From Methylobacterium sp. E-066 (GTDB taxonomy: Bacteria; Pseudomonadota; Alphaproteobacteria; Rhizobiales; Beijerinckiaceae), in assembly GCF_022829635.1 (NCBI RefSeq), contig NZ_JAKSYO010000040.1, positions 28,479-92,478 on the forward strand: a stretch of 64,000 bases of DNA, in the 5' to 3' direction. A model generated the notes under the pieces. That model had not been told where the DNA came from, did not search any database, and worked only from the letters and a program-made list of their open reading frames with translations. This document shows, piece by piece, positions 45,669-55,425 of this stretch. The position numbers were made by a program, and so were the translations under genes. Within the stretch, counting starts at the first letter, position 1, and each line of letters opens with the position of its first letter.

Positions 45669-46235
45669 ATGACGGGTACGGACCGCCTGCCGGAAATCCC
45701 GGCGGACACCCTCACCGACGCGCAGGCCAAGGCCGCGGAGGCGTTCAAGGCCGAGCGCGGGGTCCCAGTGTTCGGGCCGTTCGTGCCGCTGCTGCGCAGC
45801 CCCGAGCTGATGCTATGCGCCAGCCGCATGGGGCTGTACCTGCGCTACGGCAGTTCCCTGCCGCTGCGGATCAGCGAGTTCGTGATCCTGTTCGTCGCCC
45901 GGCTGTGGAATCAGCCGGTCGAATGGCAGATCCACCACCCGATCGCCCTCAAGGCCGGGGTCGCGCCGGAGACCGCGCAGGCCCTGGCCGAGGGCCGGCG
46001 TCCCGACACGATGAGCGACGACGAGGCGCTCGCCTACGCGTTCTCGACCGAGCTGCAGCATAACCGTGCCGTGAGCGATGCCACCTACGCCAACCTGGTG
46101 GCGCGGTTCGGCGAGCAGGGCGCGATCGATCTCACCGGCATCAACGGCTATTACGCGCTGCTCGCCATGACCATGAATGTCGGCCGCACGGCTTTGCCCG
46201 AGGACGGGCCGCCGCTGCCGCCGCTGGTCCGGTAG
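45669..46235 (+). CDS. carboxymuconolactone decarboxylase family protein
   Basis: This encodes 188 residues from the ATG at 45669 (MTGTDRLPEIPADTLTDAQ), chosen for the GAGG element about 8 bases away. The CMD fold is visible in GPFVPLLRSPELM, SEFVILFVARLW and EWQIHHPIALKAGV. The W-x-x-H signature is present but the redox CxxC of AhpD-type members is absent, so this is the decarboxylase-like rather than the peroxidase-partner type. Divergent from the SDR gene. The substrate is unknown. Confidence 0.85.
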   Translation: MTGTDRLPEIPADTLTDAQAKAAEAFKAERGVPVFGPFVPLLRSPELMLCASRMGLYLRYGSSLPLRISEFVILFVARLWNQPVEWQIHHPIALKAGVAPETAQALAEGRRPDTMSDDEALAYAFSTELQHNRAVSDATYANLVARFGEQGAIDLTGINGYYALLAMTMNVGRTALPEDGPPLPPLVR

Positions 46236-46525
46236 AGGCGGATTCAGGTCGGCGCGTGCCATCCGCCGATCCGGAGTTTCGGAGCCGCTGCGCGGCGCGT
46301 TCCGTGCTGGGTCCCGGATCAGGTTTCGCTTCGCTCCACCTGTCCGGGAAAAGGCGGGATGCGCCACGCAGTGGCCCCGCCAACCCGTCTCTCACGATGC
46401 GGTGCCGCGCCGTCGCTCCTGCGCCGCTTGTCGCGCCGGCCGCTTCGGTCTAACCGTCCCCTATCCCGTGGGCGCCCGAAGCGCGGCGCCCGCGCCAACC
46501 CCCGAAAAACCGACCGGACGCAGCC
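46236..46525. other. 290-base gap before ribH with a hairpin repeat
   Basis: It contains one inverted repeat (listed separately at 46312-46349). I looked for an FMN riboswitch before ribH but saw none of its conserved junction segments. No coding frame is supported. Confidence 0.45.
46312..46349 (+). repeat. hairpin TCCCGGATCAGGT ... ACCTGTCCGGGA
   Basis: The two arms (46312-46324 and 46338-46349) pair with one bulge around a loop containing TTCGCTTCGCT. The arrangement is typical of dispersed palindromes in Bradyrhizobium- and Methylobacterium-like genomes and could also act as a 3' stem of the CMD gene. No T run follows. Confidence 0.55.
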
Positions 46526-47014
46526 ATGGTCGCCCATACCCGCGCCGCCACGGCGCCGATGCCCGCGGATCCGGCGCTTGCCGGCGCCCGCATCCTCGTC
46601 GTCGAGGCGCGCTACTACGACGCCCTGGCGGACGAGCTGCTGGCCGGCGCCCTCGCGGTGATCGAGGCCTTCGCCGCGCACGCCACCGTGGTGACGGTGC
46701 CGGGCGCCCTGGAGATCCCCGCCGCGGTGGCAATCCTGGCGGACGATTACGATGCCGTGGTGGCGCTGGGCTGCGTGATCCGCGGCGAGACCGGGCATTA
46801 CGACATCGTGGCCGGCGAGAGCGCCCGCGCCCTGATGGACCTCTCGGTCCAGCGTCGGCTGCCGCTCGGCAACGGCATCCTGACCGTCGAGACCGAGGCG
46901 CAGGCGCTGGAACGCGCCCGGGTCGCCGAGATGAACAAGGGCGGCGGCGCGGCCGAGGCGGCGCTCGGGGTGCTCGCCCTCAAGCGCGCGGCCGAGGCGG
47001 CGCGCCCGCGATAA
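46526..47014 (+). CDS. ribH: 6,7-dimethyl-8-ribityllumazine synthase
   Basis: This 162-residue enzyme catalyses the penultimate step of riboflavin synthesis, joining the pyrimidinedione amine and the butanone phosphate. Characteristic segments are [35 protein letters not shown] (read as blocks; catalytic His in GHYD) and [12 protein letters not shown]. It starts the ribH-nusB-thiL unit, with 11 bases to nusB. The N-terminal 18 residues are slightly longer than in some homologues. Confidence 0.93.
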   Translation: MVAHTRAATAPMPADPALAGARILVVEARYYDALADELLAGALAVIEAFAAHATVVTVPGALEIPAAVAILADDYDAVVALGCVIRGETGHYDIVAGESARALMDLSVQRRLPLGNGILTVETEAQALERARVAEMNKGGGAAEAALGVLALKRAAEAARPR

Positions 47015-47025
47015 CGAGAACCGAC

Positions 47026-47607
47026 ATGACCGGGACCCCCGAAACCAGGCCGGACGACATCGCCCAGGATGCCCCTGAGGAGACCGTCCGGGCGATCAGC
47101 CCGCGCAGCGGCGCGCGCCTCTCCGTGGTGCAGGCGCTCTACGAGATGGACATCTCCGGCAAGGGCGTCCTCGACGCGCTCGCCGAGTTCGAGGCGTTCT
47201 GGATCGGCCAGGAGGTCGACGGGATCCTGCATCCCAAGGCCGAGACCGCCTTCTTCCGCGACCTGCTGCGCGGCACCGTGGAGGAGCAGCGGGCGATCGA
47301 CCAGAAGCTCGATCAAGCGCTGGCCCAGGGCTGGCCGCTCCGGCGCATCGAGATCGTGCTGCGGGCGATCATGCGGGCCGGCGCCTACGAGCTGATGTTC
47401 CGGCCCGACGTGCCGGCGCCCGCGGCGATCTCCGAATATGTCGACGTGGCCCACAGCTTCTACACCGCCGACGAGCCGGGCCTCGTCAACGCCGTGCTCG
47501 ACCGGGTCGCCCGGGAGGTCCGGCCGGGCGAGATGAGCGCGCCCAAGGGCGGCGGCAAGGCTCCCGGTAAGCCGGGCTCCGGGAAGCCGCCTGCCAAGAA
47601 AGCCTGA
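47026..47607 (+). CDS. nusB: transcription antitermination factor NusB
   Basis: This encodes 193 residues. The all-helical NusB core is seen in SPRSGARLSVVQALYEMDISG, FFRDLLRGTVEEQ, AIMRAGAYELMF and ISEYVDVAHSF. It has a 20-25 residue N-terminal extension and a Lys/Gly/Pro-rich C-terminal tail (about 30 residues), a common alphaproteobacterial variation. NusB binds boxA RNA with NusE to prevent early termination of rRNA transcripts. The thiL GTG starts 3 bases after its stop. Confidence 0.93.
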   Translation: MTGTPETRPDDIAQDAPEETVRAISPRSGARLSVVQALYEMDISGKGVLDALAEFEAFWIGQEVDGILHPKAETAFFRDLLRGTVEEQRAIDQKLDQALAQGWPLRRIEIVLRAIMRAGAYELMFRPDVPAPAAISEYVDVAHSFYTADEPGLVNAVLDRVAREVRPGEMSAPKGGGKAPGKPGSGKPPAKKA

Positions 47608-47610
47608 GCC

Positions 47611-48606
47611 GTGGCCGAGCCGGGTCGCGCCTCCGAGGAGGGGCTGATCGCCCGCTATTTCGCCCCGCTGGCGGGACCGGGGGCGGACGGGCTCCGGGAC
47701 GATGCCGCGACCCTGACCCCGACCCAAGGGCACGATCTCGTCGTCACCGCCGACGCGGTGGTGGCCGGGATCCACTACTTCCCCAACGATCCCCCGGGCT
47801 CGATCGCCCGCAAGGCGCTGGGGGTGAACCTGTCCGACATCGCCGCCAAGGGCGCGGTGCCGCGCGGCTTCCTGCTGACCCTAGCGCTGCCCGACGACTG
47901 GACGGAGACGTGGCTCGCCGGCTTCTCCGAGGGGCTCGGCGCGATGGCCGCGGAGGCCGGCTGCCCGCTGCTCGGCGGCGATACGGTGCGCTCCGGCGGG
48001 CCGGCCTTGATCGGGGTCACGGCGTTCGGCGAGGTGCCGGGCGGCGGCATCGTCCGGCGCGGCACCGCACGGGTCGGCGACCGGATCTGCGTCAGCGGCA
48101 CGATCGGCGACGCGGCGCTCGGCCTGCGGCTGCGCCTGGAGCCGGAGGCGGCCTGGGCGGCGTCCCTCGACCCGGCGCAGCGGGCGGTGCTGGCCGACCG
48201 CTACCTGCATCCGCGCCCGCGCCTCGCCCTGGCGGGCGTGATCCGCCGCCACGCCTCGGCGGCGATGGACGTGTCCGACGGGCTCGCCGGCGACCTCGCC
48301 AAGATGCTGGGCGGAGGCCGCAGTGCCCGGATCGCGGTCGAGACCGTGCCGCTCTCGGAGGCCGCCGCCCGGGTGCGCGCGGCGGAGCCCGGCCTGATCG
48401 AGCCGATCCTGACCGGCGGCGACGATTACGAGATTCTCTGCACCGCAGCCCCGGAGCGGCTCGACGCGCTCCTGGCCGAGGCGGCGGAAGCCGGCATCCC
48501 GCTCACCGCCATCGGCACCGTCACCTCAGGCGACGGCCCGCCCGGCTTCGAAATGGGCGATGGCGCTGCGCGCGTGTTCGCGGCTGGGGCGTTCAGCCAC
48601 TTCTGA
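47611..48606 (+). CDS. thiL: thiamine-monophosphate kinase
   Basis: This 331-residue protein makes thiamine diphosphate from thiamine monophosphate and ATP. It has the AIR-synthase-like fold with GLRDDAATL, VVTADAVVAGIHYF, GVNLSDIAAKGA and CPLLGGDTVRS, and the MDVSDGLAGDLAKM and GGDDYEILC blocks. The start is a GTG at 47611, 3 bases after nusB. ribH, nusB and thiL form a compact operon, a common arrangement in this class. Its 3' end overlaps a convergent small gene by about 80 bases. Confidence 0.93.
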   Translation: MAEPGRASEEGLIARYFAPLAGPGADGLRDDAATLTPTQGHDLVVTADAVVAGIHYFPNDPPGSIARKALGVNLSDIAAKGAVPRGFLLTLALPDDWTETWLAGFSEGLGAMAAEAGCPLLGGDTVRSGGPALIGVTAFGEVPGGGIVRRGTARVGDRICVSGTIGDAALGLRLRLEPEAAWAASLDPAQRAVLADRYLHPRPRLALAGVIRRHASAAMDVSDGLAGDLAKMLGGGRSARIAVETVPLSEAAARVRAAEPGLIEPILTGGDDYEILCTAAPERLDALLAEAAEAGIPLTAIGTVTSGDGPPGFEMGDGAARVFAAGAFSHF

Positions 48607-48927
48607 GGCCGGGCCCGGGTTGGTCCGGCCCAGCACGATGTGGGTGACCCCCTCGGGCTGCCGGCCGATCTGGCGGCGGACCTCGTCCATCATGCCGGCC
48701 GCCACGATCGGCATCCACAGGGCCAGGTCGCCGGGCGTCAGCGCGGAGCGGCCGGTGACCGCTTCCTCCGGGCGGGGCGGGGTCGAGAAGGCCCGCTGCA
48801 GGATGTGCAGGAGGTCGCCCTGGGCCGCTTCCGGCTGGGCCGCGACCCGCTCGGCGATCAAAAAGTGCACCGCCCCCGTCAAGACCTCGATCGTCGCCGC
48901 CAGCTTGGCGACCTGGTCGCTGCTCAT
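48526..48927 (-). CDS. hypothetical protein downstream of a CtrA-type box
   Basis: This encodes about 133 residues starting at the second of two ATGs (48927; 48939 is the alternative). The amino acid content (MSSDQVAKLAATIEVLTGAV, LLHILQRAF, DLALWMPIVAAGMMDEVRRQIG) is balanced and helical, unlike an artefact frame, but I recognise no family. The 3' end overlaps thiL on the opposite strand by 81 bases. A perfect TTAA-N7-TTAA site lies 47-61 bases before the start. The function is unknown; the box suggests cell-cycle or envelope/motility control. Confidence 0.6.
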   Translation of the reverse strand: MSSDQVAKLAATIEVLTGAVHFLIAERVAAQPEAAQGDLLHILQRAFSTPPRPEEAVTGRSALTPGDLALWMPIVAAGMMDEVRRQIGRQPEGVTHIVLGRTNPGPASEVAERPSREHARSAIAHFEAGRAVA

Positions 48928-48939
48928 GTCCAGCCCCAT

Positions 48940-49406
48940 CCGGTTATACAACCGGAAGTAGAAGACGGTATGGTTAATCGCGGGTTAAGCGCCCCATTCC
49001 CGCGAAGAATCCGGTCCCGCACCGGGCGCACGCTGCGAAGAAATGGCACCGCCGGACCGCGTCTCTTCGGCGTGTCTTCGCGGCGAGGCTTCGCCAGGAT
49101 TTGGCGCAGTGCAGCATTCGCATCCCGCACCGCCGACGGCGTAAAACCGGGCGTTTGCGCTCACCGGCGAAGTTTGGCAACACATGTCGGGCCGATCACG
49201 CCATGGTCGGGCCGACTCTTATCCTTTGCTGAGACGCATCACTGTCGCCGAGCCGGTCTCCCCGACGGCGGTGGTCGCGCCAAGACTGACCTTTGGGAAG
49301 GAATGCCCCGAATCGAGCGCCACGTCCCATGATCGTCGAAACACGGTCAAGCTCGACAAGAATCACAAGCCCCCGCCAGGCACGATAAGAACAAGGACGG
49401 TAGAGC
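48940..49406. other. 467-base region upstream of hppA
   Basis: Besides the CtrA-type box (listed separately) I see no gene. Several short frames on both strands overlap each other with no ribosome site. An AAGGA element at about 49393-49397 serves hppA. An inverted CCGGTT/AACCGG pair occurs near 48940-48955. Confidence 0.45.
48974..48988. promoter_or_regulatory. CtrA-type binding site TTAA-N7-TTAA
   Basis: TTAA at 48974-48977 and TTAA at 48985-48988 are separated by exactly 7 bases, a perfect match to the CtrA consensus (TTAA-N7-TTAA). It lies 47 bases from the start of the small minus-strand gene and about 420 bases from hppA, so the small gene is the likelier target. AT-rich words are scarce in this GC-rich DNA, which makes a chance match less likely, though one site alone is not proof. 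Confidence 0.55.
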
Positions 49407-51551
<2,145 letters not shown>

Positions 51552-51564
51552 GGGGCGGGGCGGC

Positions 51565-51599
51565 GATCCTGCATGGGGCCAGACGCTTCATGCAGGATC
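51565..51599 (+). terminator. stem-loop after hppA
   Basis: GATCCTGCATG (51565-51575) and CATGCAGGATC (51589-51599) are exact complements 13 bases apart, and the flanking GGCG/CGCC could extend the stem. It starts 14 bases after the hppA stop. No T run follows, so it may act as a 3' mRNA stem or a weak terminator. Confidence 0.45.
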
Positions 51600-51783
51600 G
51601 AACCGCCGCTCCAGCGTCGGACGCCCGACCGAGCGGCTGAACGCAATCGGCATGGCCGGGGGGGATGTCTGAGACGGGTGGATTTGCGACGGTCTGCTTC
51701 CGGTCGATGACCGAAGGAATCAGACATCGCCGTCGCACCCGCTCGCGACCCTTTGTGAACCCATAGACTCGCTCGGAAGCCGT

Positions 51784-52482
51784 TCAAGACGCCGACAGCA
51801 CGTCGGGCAAACCCTTCAGGTCGTCCAACTTGGCGTGCGGCGGCCAGTCTGGGTTCAGCGGCTCGCCGACCCGGTCGATCCACACGGACCGGATGCCGAG
51901 TTCGTGGCAGACCTTGAGGTCGGTGAACTGCCCCATGCCGACGTGCACGGTCTCCTCCTTTGTCACGCCCAAGGTAGCGTAGGCGTGCAGGAAGAGCCGG
52001 TGGTCGGGCTTGTAGGCGCGGGCCTGCTCGGCGGTGATGACGAAGTCGATCGGGACCCCGATCGCCGCGACGGTGCCGGCGATCAGGTCGTCGTCCGTGT
52101 TGCTGATGATCGCGAGCCGGTAGCGTGCGCGCAAGCGACTGAGAGCGGCCGGAACGTCGGGGTGCGGTTCAATCCGGCTGAGGGTCGATAGCAGCAGCTC
52201 CTCGTCCTCGGGCTTCGCTGTATGACCGGCCTCGGCGAGGGCTACGGCGAGGGCAGAACGCAGGACAGACTTGTAGTCGCAGTAGGGCGGGCGCTGCTGC
52301 CGCTCTACGGCGGCGCTGCGCAGCCGGTCAGCCAGAGCGACCGACTGGTCTTGCGCATCAGGTTCCGTAAGACGTCCGGCCAGGATCGCGCGGGCCGCAG
52401 ACCGTACAGCGTCATGCCACCGGACTAGGGTGCCGTAGCAGTCGAAGGTGATCACCTTCGGCACAGGTTGCAGTTGCAGCAT
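51784..52482 (-). CDS. haloacid dehalogenase type II-like HAD hydrolase
   Basis: This encodes 232 residues from the ATG at 52482 (GGGAG 6 bases upstream; a GTG 12 bases earlier is less likely). HAD motif I is TFDCYGTLVRW with the nucleophile Asp, motif II is IISNTDDDL, and a Lys lies in AYKPDHRLFLHA. Motif IV has VGMGQFTDLKVCHELGIRSVWIDR. These are features of the L-2-haloacid dehalogenase subgroup, which also includes phosphatases. Whether it dehalogenates cannot be told. Transcribed alone, with low-information flanks. Confidence 0.82.
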   Translation of the reverse strand: MLQLQPVPKVITFDCYGTLVRWHDAVRSAARAILAGRLTEPDAQDQSVALADRLRSAAVERQQRPPYCDYKSVLRSALAVALAEAGHTAKPEDEELLLSTLSRIEPHPDVPAALSRLRARYRLAIISNTDDDLIAGTVAAIGVPIDFVITAEQARAYKPDHRLFLHAYATLGVTKEETVHVGMGQFTDLKVCHELGIRSVWIDRVGEPLNPDWPPHAKLDDLKGLPDVLSAS

Positions 52483-52750
52483 GATTGCTCCCACCGGACG
52501 GTCCTACGCGAACTATCCCTACCCACCACGTCCTCTGTCCACCTCTGAGGTGAAGTTGCCGGACGGCCGACGAATGGCTGCTTACGGGAAGCGCCCATGG
52601 AGACTTGAGCGGCCGGGTTGGGTCGCAAGCAACCACCTTAAGCGCAAGCTGATGGGTTCAGACCCCAGGATAGGCGCAAAGCAGGGCTGTCGTATCGGTC
52701 CGGCCGGCGCCCCTATCCTTCCTGGCCACGACGCCCCCCCTCGACGATCA

Positions 52751-53878
52751 CTACGGCAGCAGCTGCGGGATGGCCTTCTTCACCCGGGCATAGCCGCGGG
52801 TGGCCAGCGGCCAGGCGACTTCGTCCCAGGGCCGCCGGACGCGCAGGCACGCGTCCGGGAGGGCATCCGCGGACGGGCCGACCGGGGCCCAGGCCGTGAC
52901 GACCGGATGGGCGTCGGACCAATCCGGGGCGACCGGTCCCGCCGGACAGCCGAAATGCGCCGCCGCGCGCGCCAGGGCATCGGCCATCGCCGCTGAATCG
53001 GCCGCCCGAACCCTGTCCGACGCGCCGGGGACGTGGGCGACGAGGCCCGCGACCCGGACCACCCGGGCGTCCCCCAACGGCAGGCTCTCCGGGTGCAGGT
53101 CGTCGAGATGCAGCAGCAGGGCGACCGCGCCGGCCGGCGCCGCGTCGGCCCGCGGCAGCGCGATCTCGCGCGGCGGGTTCGATTCGTCGAGGGAATCCGG
53201 ATACTCGTCGAGCCCGGCGGGATCGAACCGGCCCTCCGTGTAGCGCCGGATATTCTCGGCGCGGGCGACGTAATGCTTGCCCCGCGTGTGCAGGCCCGCC
53301 ACCCAGCGCCAGGACAGGGTGTTGCTCGCCGGGTCGCCATCGACGAGATGGCGCAGGAAGAAGTCGGCACCGAGCGCCCAGGGCAGGCGCAGGGTGAAGA
53401 TCCAGATCGAGGCGAACCACATCCGGGCATGGTTGTGCAGCCAGCCGGTCTCGACCAGCTCGCGCGCCCAATCGTCGAAGCCGTCGATGCCGGTCCGGCC
53501 CTCGACCGCGCGCGCGTAGGTCCGGCGCAGCCCGGGCTCGGCGGCGAGCCGCGCGCGGTCCGCCGCGGCCAGGGCCAGAAAGTCCGTCCAGGCGACCGGA
53601 TGGGTCTCCAGATGGCCCTTGAAGTAGGTCCGCCAGAACACCTCGGAGACGAATTTCTCGGCGCCGCCGTCGCCGAAGGCGCTGTCGGCCGCGGCCACCA
53701 CCTCGGCCTCGGTGATCAGGCGCCGGCGCAGATAGGGCGACAGCGCCGAGGTGGTCGGCCGCGCCTGCGTGCCACGGTCGGTGTTGCGCGAGGCGGCGTA
53801 ATCGGCACCGGCCTCCGCGAGGAAGGCGGAGAGACGGTCGAGCCCGGCATCCCGGGTCATGGGGAAGATGCGATCCAT
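52751..53878 (-). CDS. photolyase-type FAD-binding domain protein with C-terminal alpha/beta extension
   Basis: This encodes 375 residues. Residues about 10-225 match the helical FAD-binding domain of cryptochrome/photolyase proteins: TSALSPYLRRRLIT, FVSEVFWRTYFKGHL, RTGIDGFDDWARELVETG, WLHNHARMWFASIW, DPASNTLSWRWVAGL and AENIRRYTEGRF. The antenna (photolyase) domain normally found before it is missing. Instead about 140 residues follow, with alternating hydrophobic and helical segments (GAVALLLHLDDLH, VVRVAGLVAHV, PVVTAWAPVGPSADAL) that look like an alpha/beta fold. It may be a photoreceptor or repair flavoprotein. Activity is unproven. Confidence 0.82.
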   Translation of the reverse strand: MDRIFPMTRDAGLDRLSAFLAEAGADYAASRNTDRGTQARPTTSALSPYLRRRLITEAEVVAAADSAFGDGGAEKFVSEVFWRTYFKGHLETHPVAWTDFLALAAADRARLAAEPGLRRTYARAVEGRTGIDGFDDWARELVETGWLHNHARMWFASIWIFTLRLPWALGADFFLRHLVDGDPASNTLSWRWVAGLHTRGKHYVARAENIRRYTEGRFDPAGLDEYPDSLDESNPPREIALPRADAAPAGAVALLLHLDDLHPESLPLGDARVVRVAGLVAHVPGASDRVRAADSAAMADALARAAAHFGCPAGPVAPDWSDAHPVVTAWAPVGPSADALPDACLRVRRPWDEVAWPLATRGYARVKKAIPQLLP

Positions 53879-54163
53879 GCCGCTGAGCTAGCGCAGGACC
53901 TCGCGGGCGCGGCTGCGACCCATTCCCTGCCCGGCGGCGACACGGCCTGTCGCGCCTCCGACTTTCGGCGTTGCACCCCGGCTGACCAACCAGGAATGCT
54001 CCCCGATTCCCGAAACTCCTGGGATGATTCCACGTCCCTGGGACGTGTGCTCGCGCACGGACCGATCCCCCATGGTGCGCTGCACCCTGGCATCACCGCG
54101 CCGCGACGCCACCTCGGCGTCTGACACACGGAGGCGGCGCCGCCGCACCAGCACGAGGTTTCC

Positions 54164-55255
54164 ATGCCGTCCCTGCTAGACCCGATCCGCATCGGTGCCA
54201 TCGAGGCGAAGAACCGGATCTTCATGGCCCCGCTCACCCGCGGCCGCGCCACGCGCGAGCACGTGCCGACCCCGCTCATGGCCGAGTACTACGCTCAGCG
54301 TGCCGGCGCCGGGCTGATCCTCACCGAGGCCACCGGCATCTCCCAAGAGGGGCTGGGCTGGCCGTTCGCGCCGGGCATCTGGTCCGACCAACAGGTCGAT
54401 GCCTGGCGGCCGATCGTGAAGGCCGTGCACGATCGCGGCGGCAAGATCGTCTGCCAGATCTGGCATATGGGCCGGCTGGTCCATCCGGACTTCCTGGGCG
54501 GTGAGAAGCCGGTCTCGGCCTCGCCCATCACGGCCCCGGACCAGGCGCACACCTTTTCCGGCAAGAAGCCCTACGCCGAGCCGCGCGCGCTGGAGGTCTC
54601 CGAGATCCCGCGGCTGCTCGCCGATTACGAGCGCGCCACCGCCAACGCCATCGCGGCCGGGTTCGACGGGGTGCAGATCCACGCCGCGAACGGCTACCTG
54701 ATCGACGAGTTCCTGCGCGACGGCACCAACCACCGCACCGACCAGTATGGCGGCTCGATCGCCAACCGCGTGCGATTGCTGCGCGAGGTGACCGACGCGG
54801 TCGCCGGGGTCGCCGGGCCGGAGCGCACCGGCGTGCGCCTGTCACCGAACGGTGAGATTCAGGGCTGCAACGATTCGGATCCGGAGGCCCTGTTCGTGGC
54901 CGCCGCCCAGGCGCTGGCCGACAGCGGTATCGCCTTCCTGGAAATGCGCGAGCCCGGCCCGGACGGGACCTTCGGCAAGGCCGACCACCCGCCGATCGCC
55001 CCGGCGATGCGCAAGGTGTTCCGCAACCCGCTGATCCTCAACGCCGATTACGACGGCGTGAGCGGCCAGAAGGTGCTGGATGCCGGGCAGGCCGACGCGA
55101 TCGCGTTCGGCCGGACCTTCATCGCCAACCCGGACCTGGTCGAGCGGATCGCCAAGGGCGCGCCGCTCGCCAAGGACGAGGCCGCCACCTGGTACAGCCA
55201 GGGGCCGAAGGGCTACACCGACTATCCGACCCTCGACGAGGCCCGGGCGGCCTGA
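54164..55255 (+). CDS. alkene reductase (old yellow enzyme family)
   Basis: This 363-residue flavoprotein uses FMN and NADPH to reduce activated C=C bonds or nitro esters. The TIM-barrel signatures are RIFMAPLTRGRAT, ICQIWHMGRL-like VCQIWHMGRLVHP, the substrate-binding His/Asn pair in IHAANGYLIDEFL, and NHRTDQYGGSIANRVRL. These match NemA. A GAGG ribosome site precedes the ATG. It is divergent from the photolyase-like gene, with 285 bases between them. Confidence 0.93.
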   Translation: MPSLLDPIRIGAIEAKNRIFMAPLTRGRATREHVPTPLMAEYYAQRAGAGLILTEATGISQEGLGWPFAPGIWSDQQVDAWRPIVKAVHDRGGKIVCQIWHMGRLVHPDFLGGEKPVSASPITAPDQAHTFSGKKPYAEPRALEVSEIPRLLADYERATANAIAAGFDGVQIHAANGYLIDEFLRDGTNHRTDQYGGSIANRVRLLREVTDAVAGVAGPERTGVRLSPNGEIQGCNDSDPEALFVAAAQALADSGIAFLEMREPGPDGTFGKADHPPIAPAMRKVFRNPLILNADYDGVSGQKVLDAGQADAIAFGRTFIANPDLVERIAKGAPLAKDEAATWYSQGPKGYTDYPTLDEARAA

Positions 55256-55425
55256 TCGCCTGCTTCAACGCGGTGCCGGGGCCTGCGCGACGGGCCCCGG
55301 CACTCTGGAAATCGCATGCGGACTGTGCGGTTGCTCGTCCTGCACCGTCACCAAGGACGCGAAAACCTTAATCCGCGGTCGTGCCTAGGCATCCAGCCGA
55401 TCTGCGCCTATTTGAGCGCAAGACC

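Noticed and set aside
46236..46525. FMN riboswitch before ribH
   Set aside because: The conserved multi-loop segments of the RFN element are not visible; only one simple hairpin is present.
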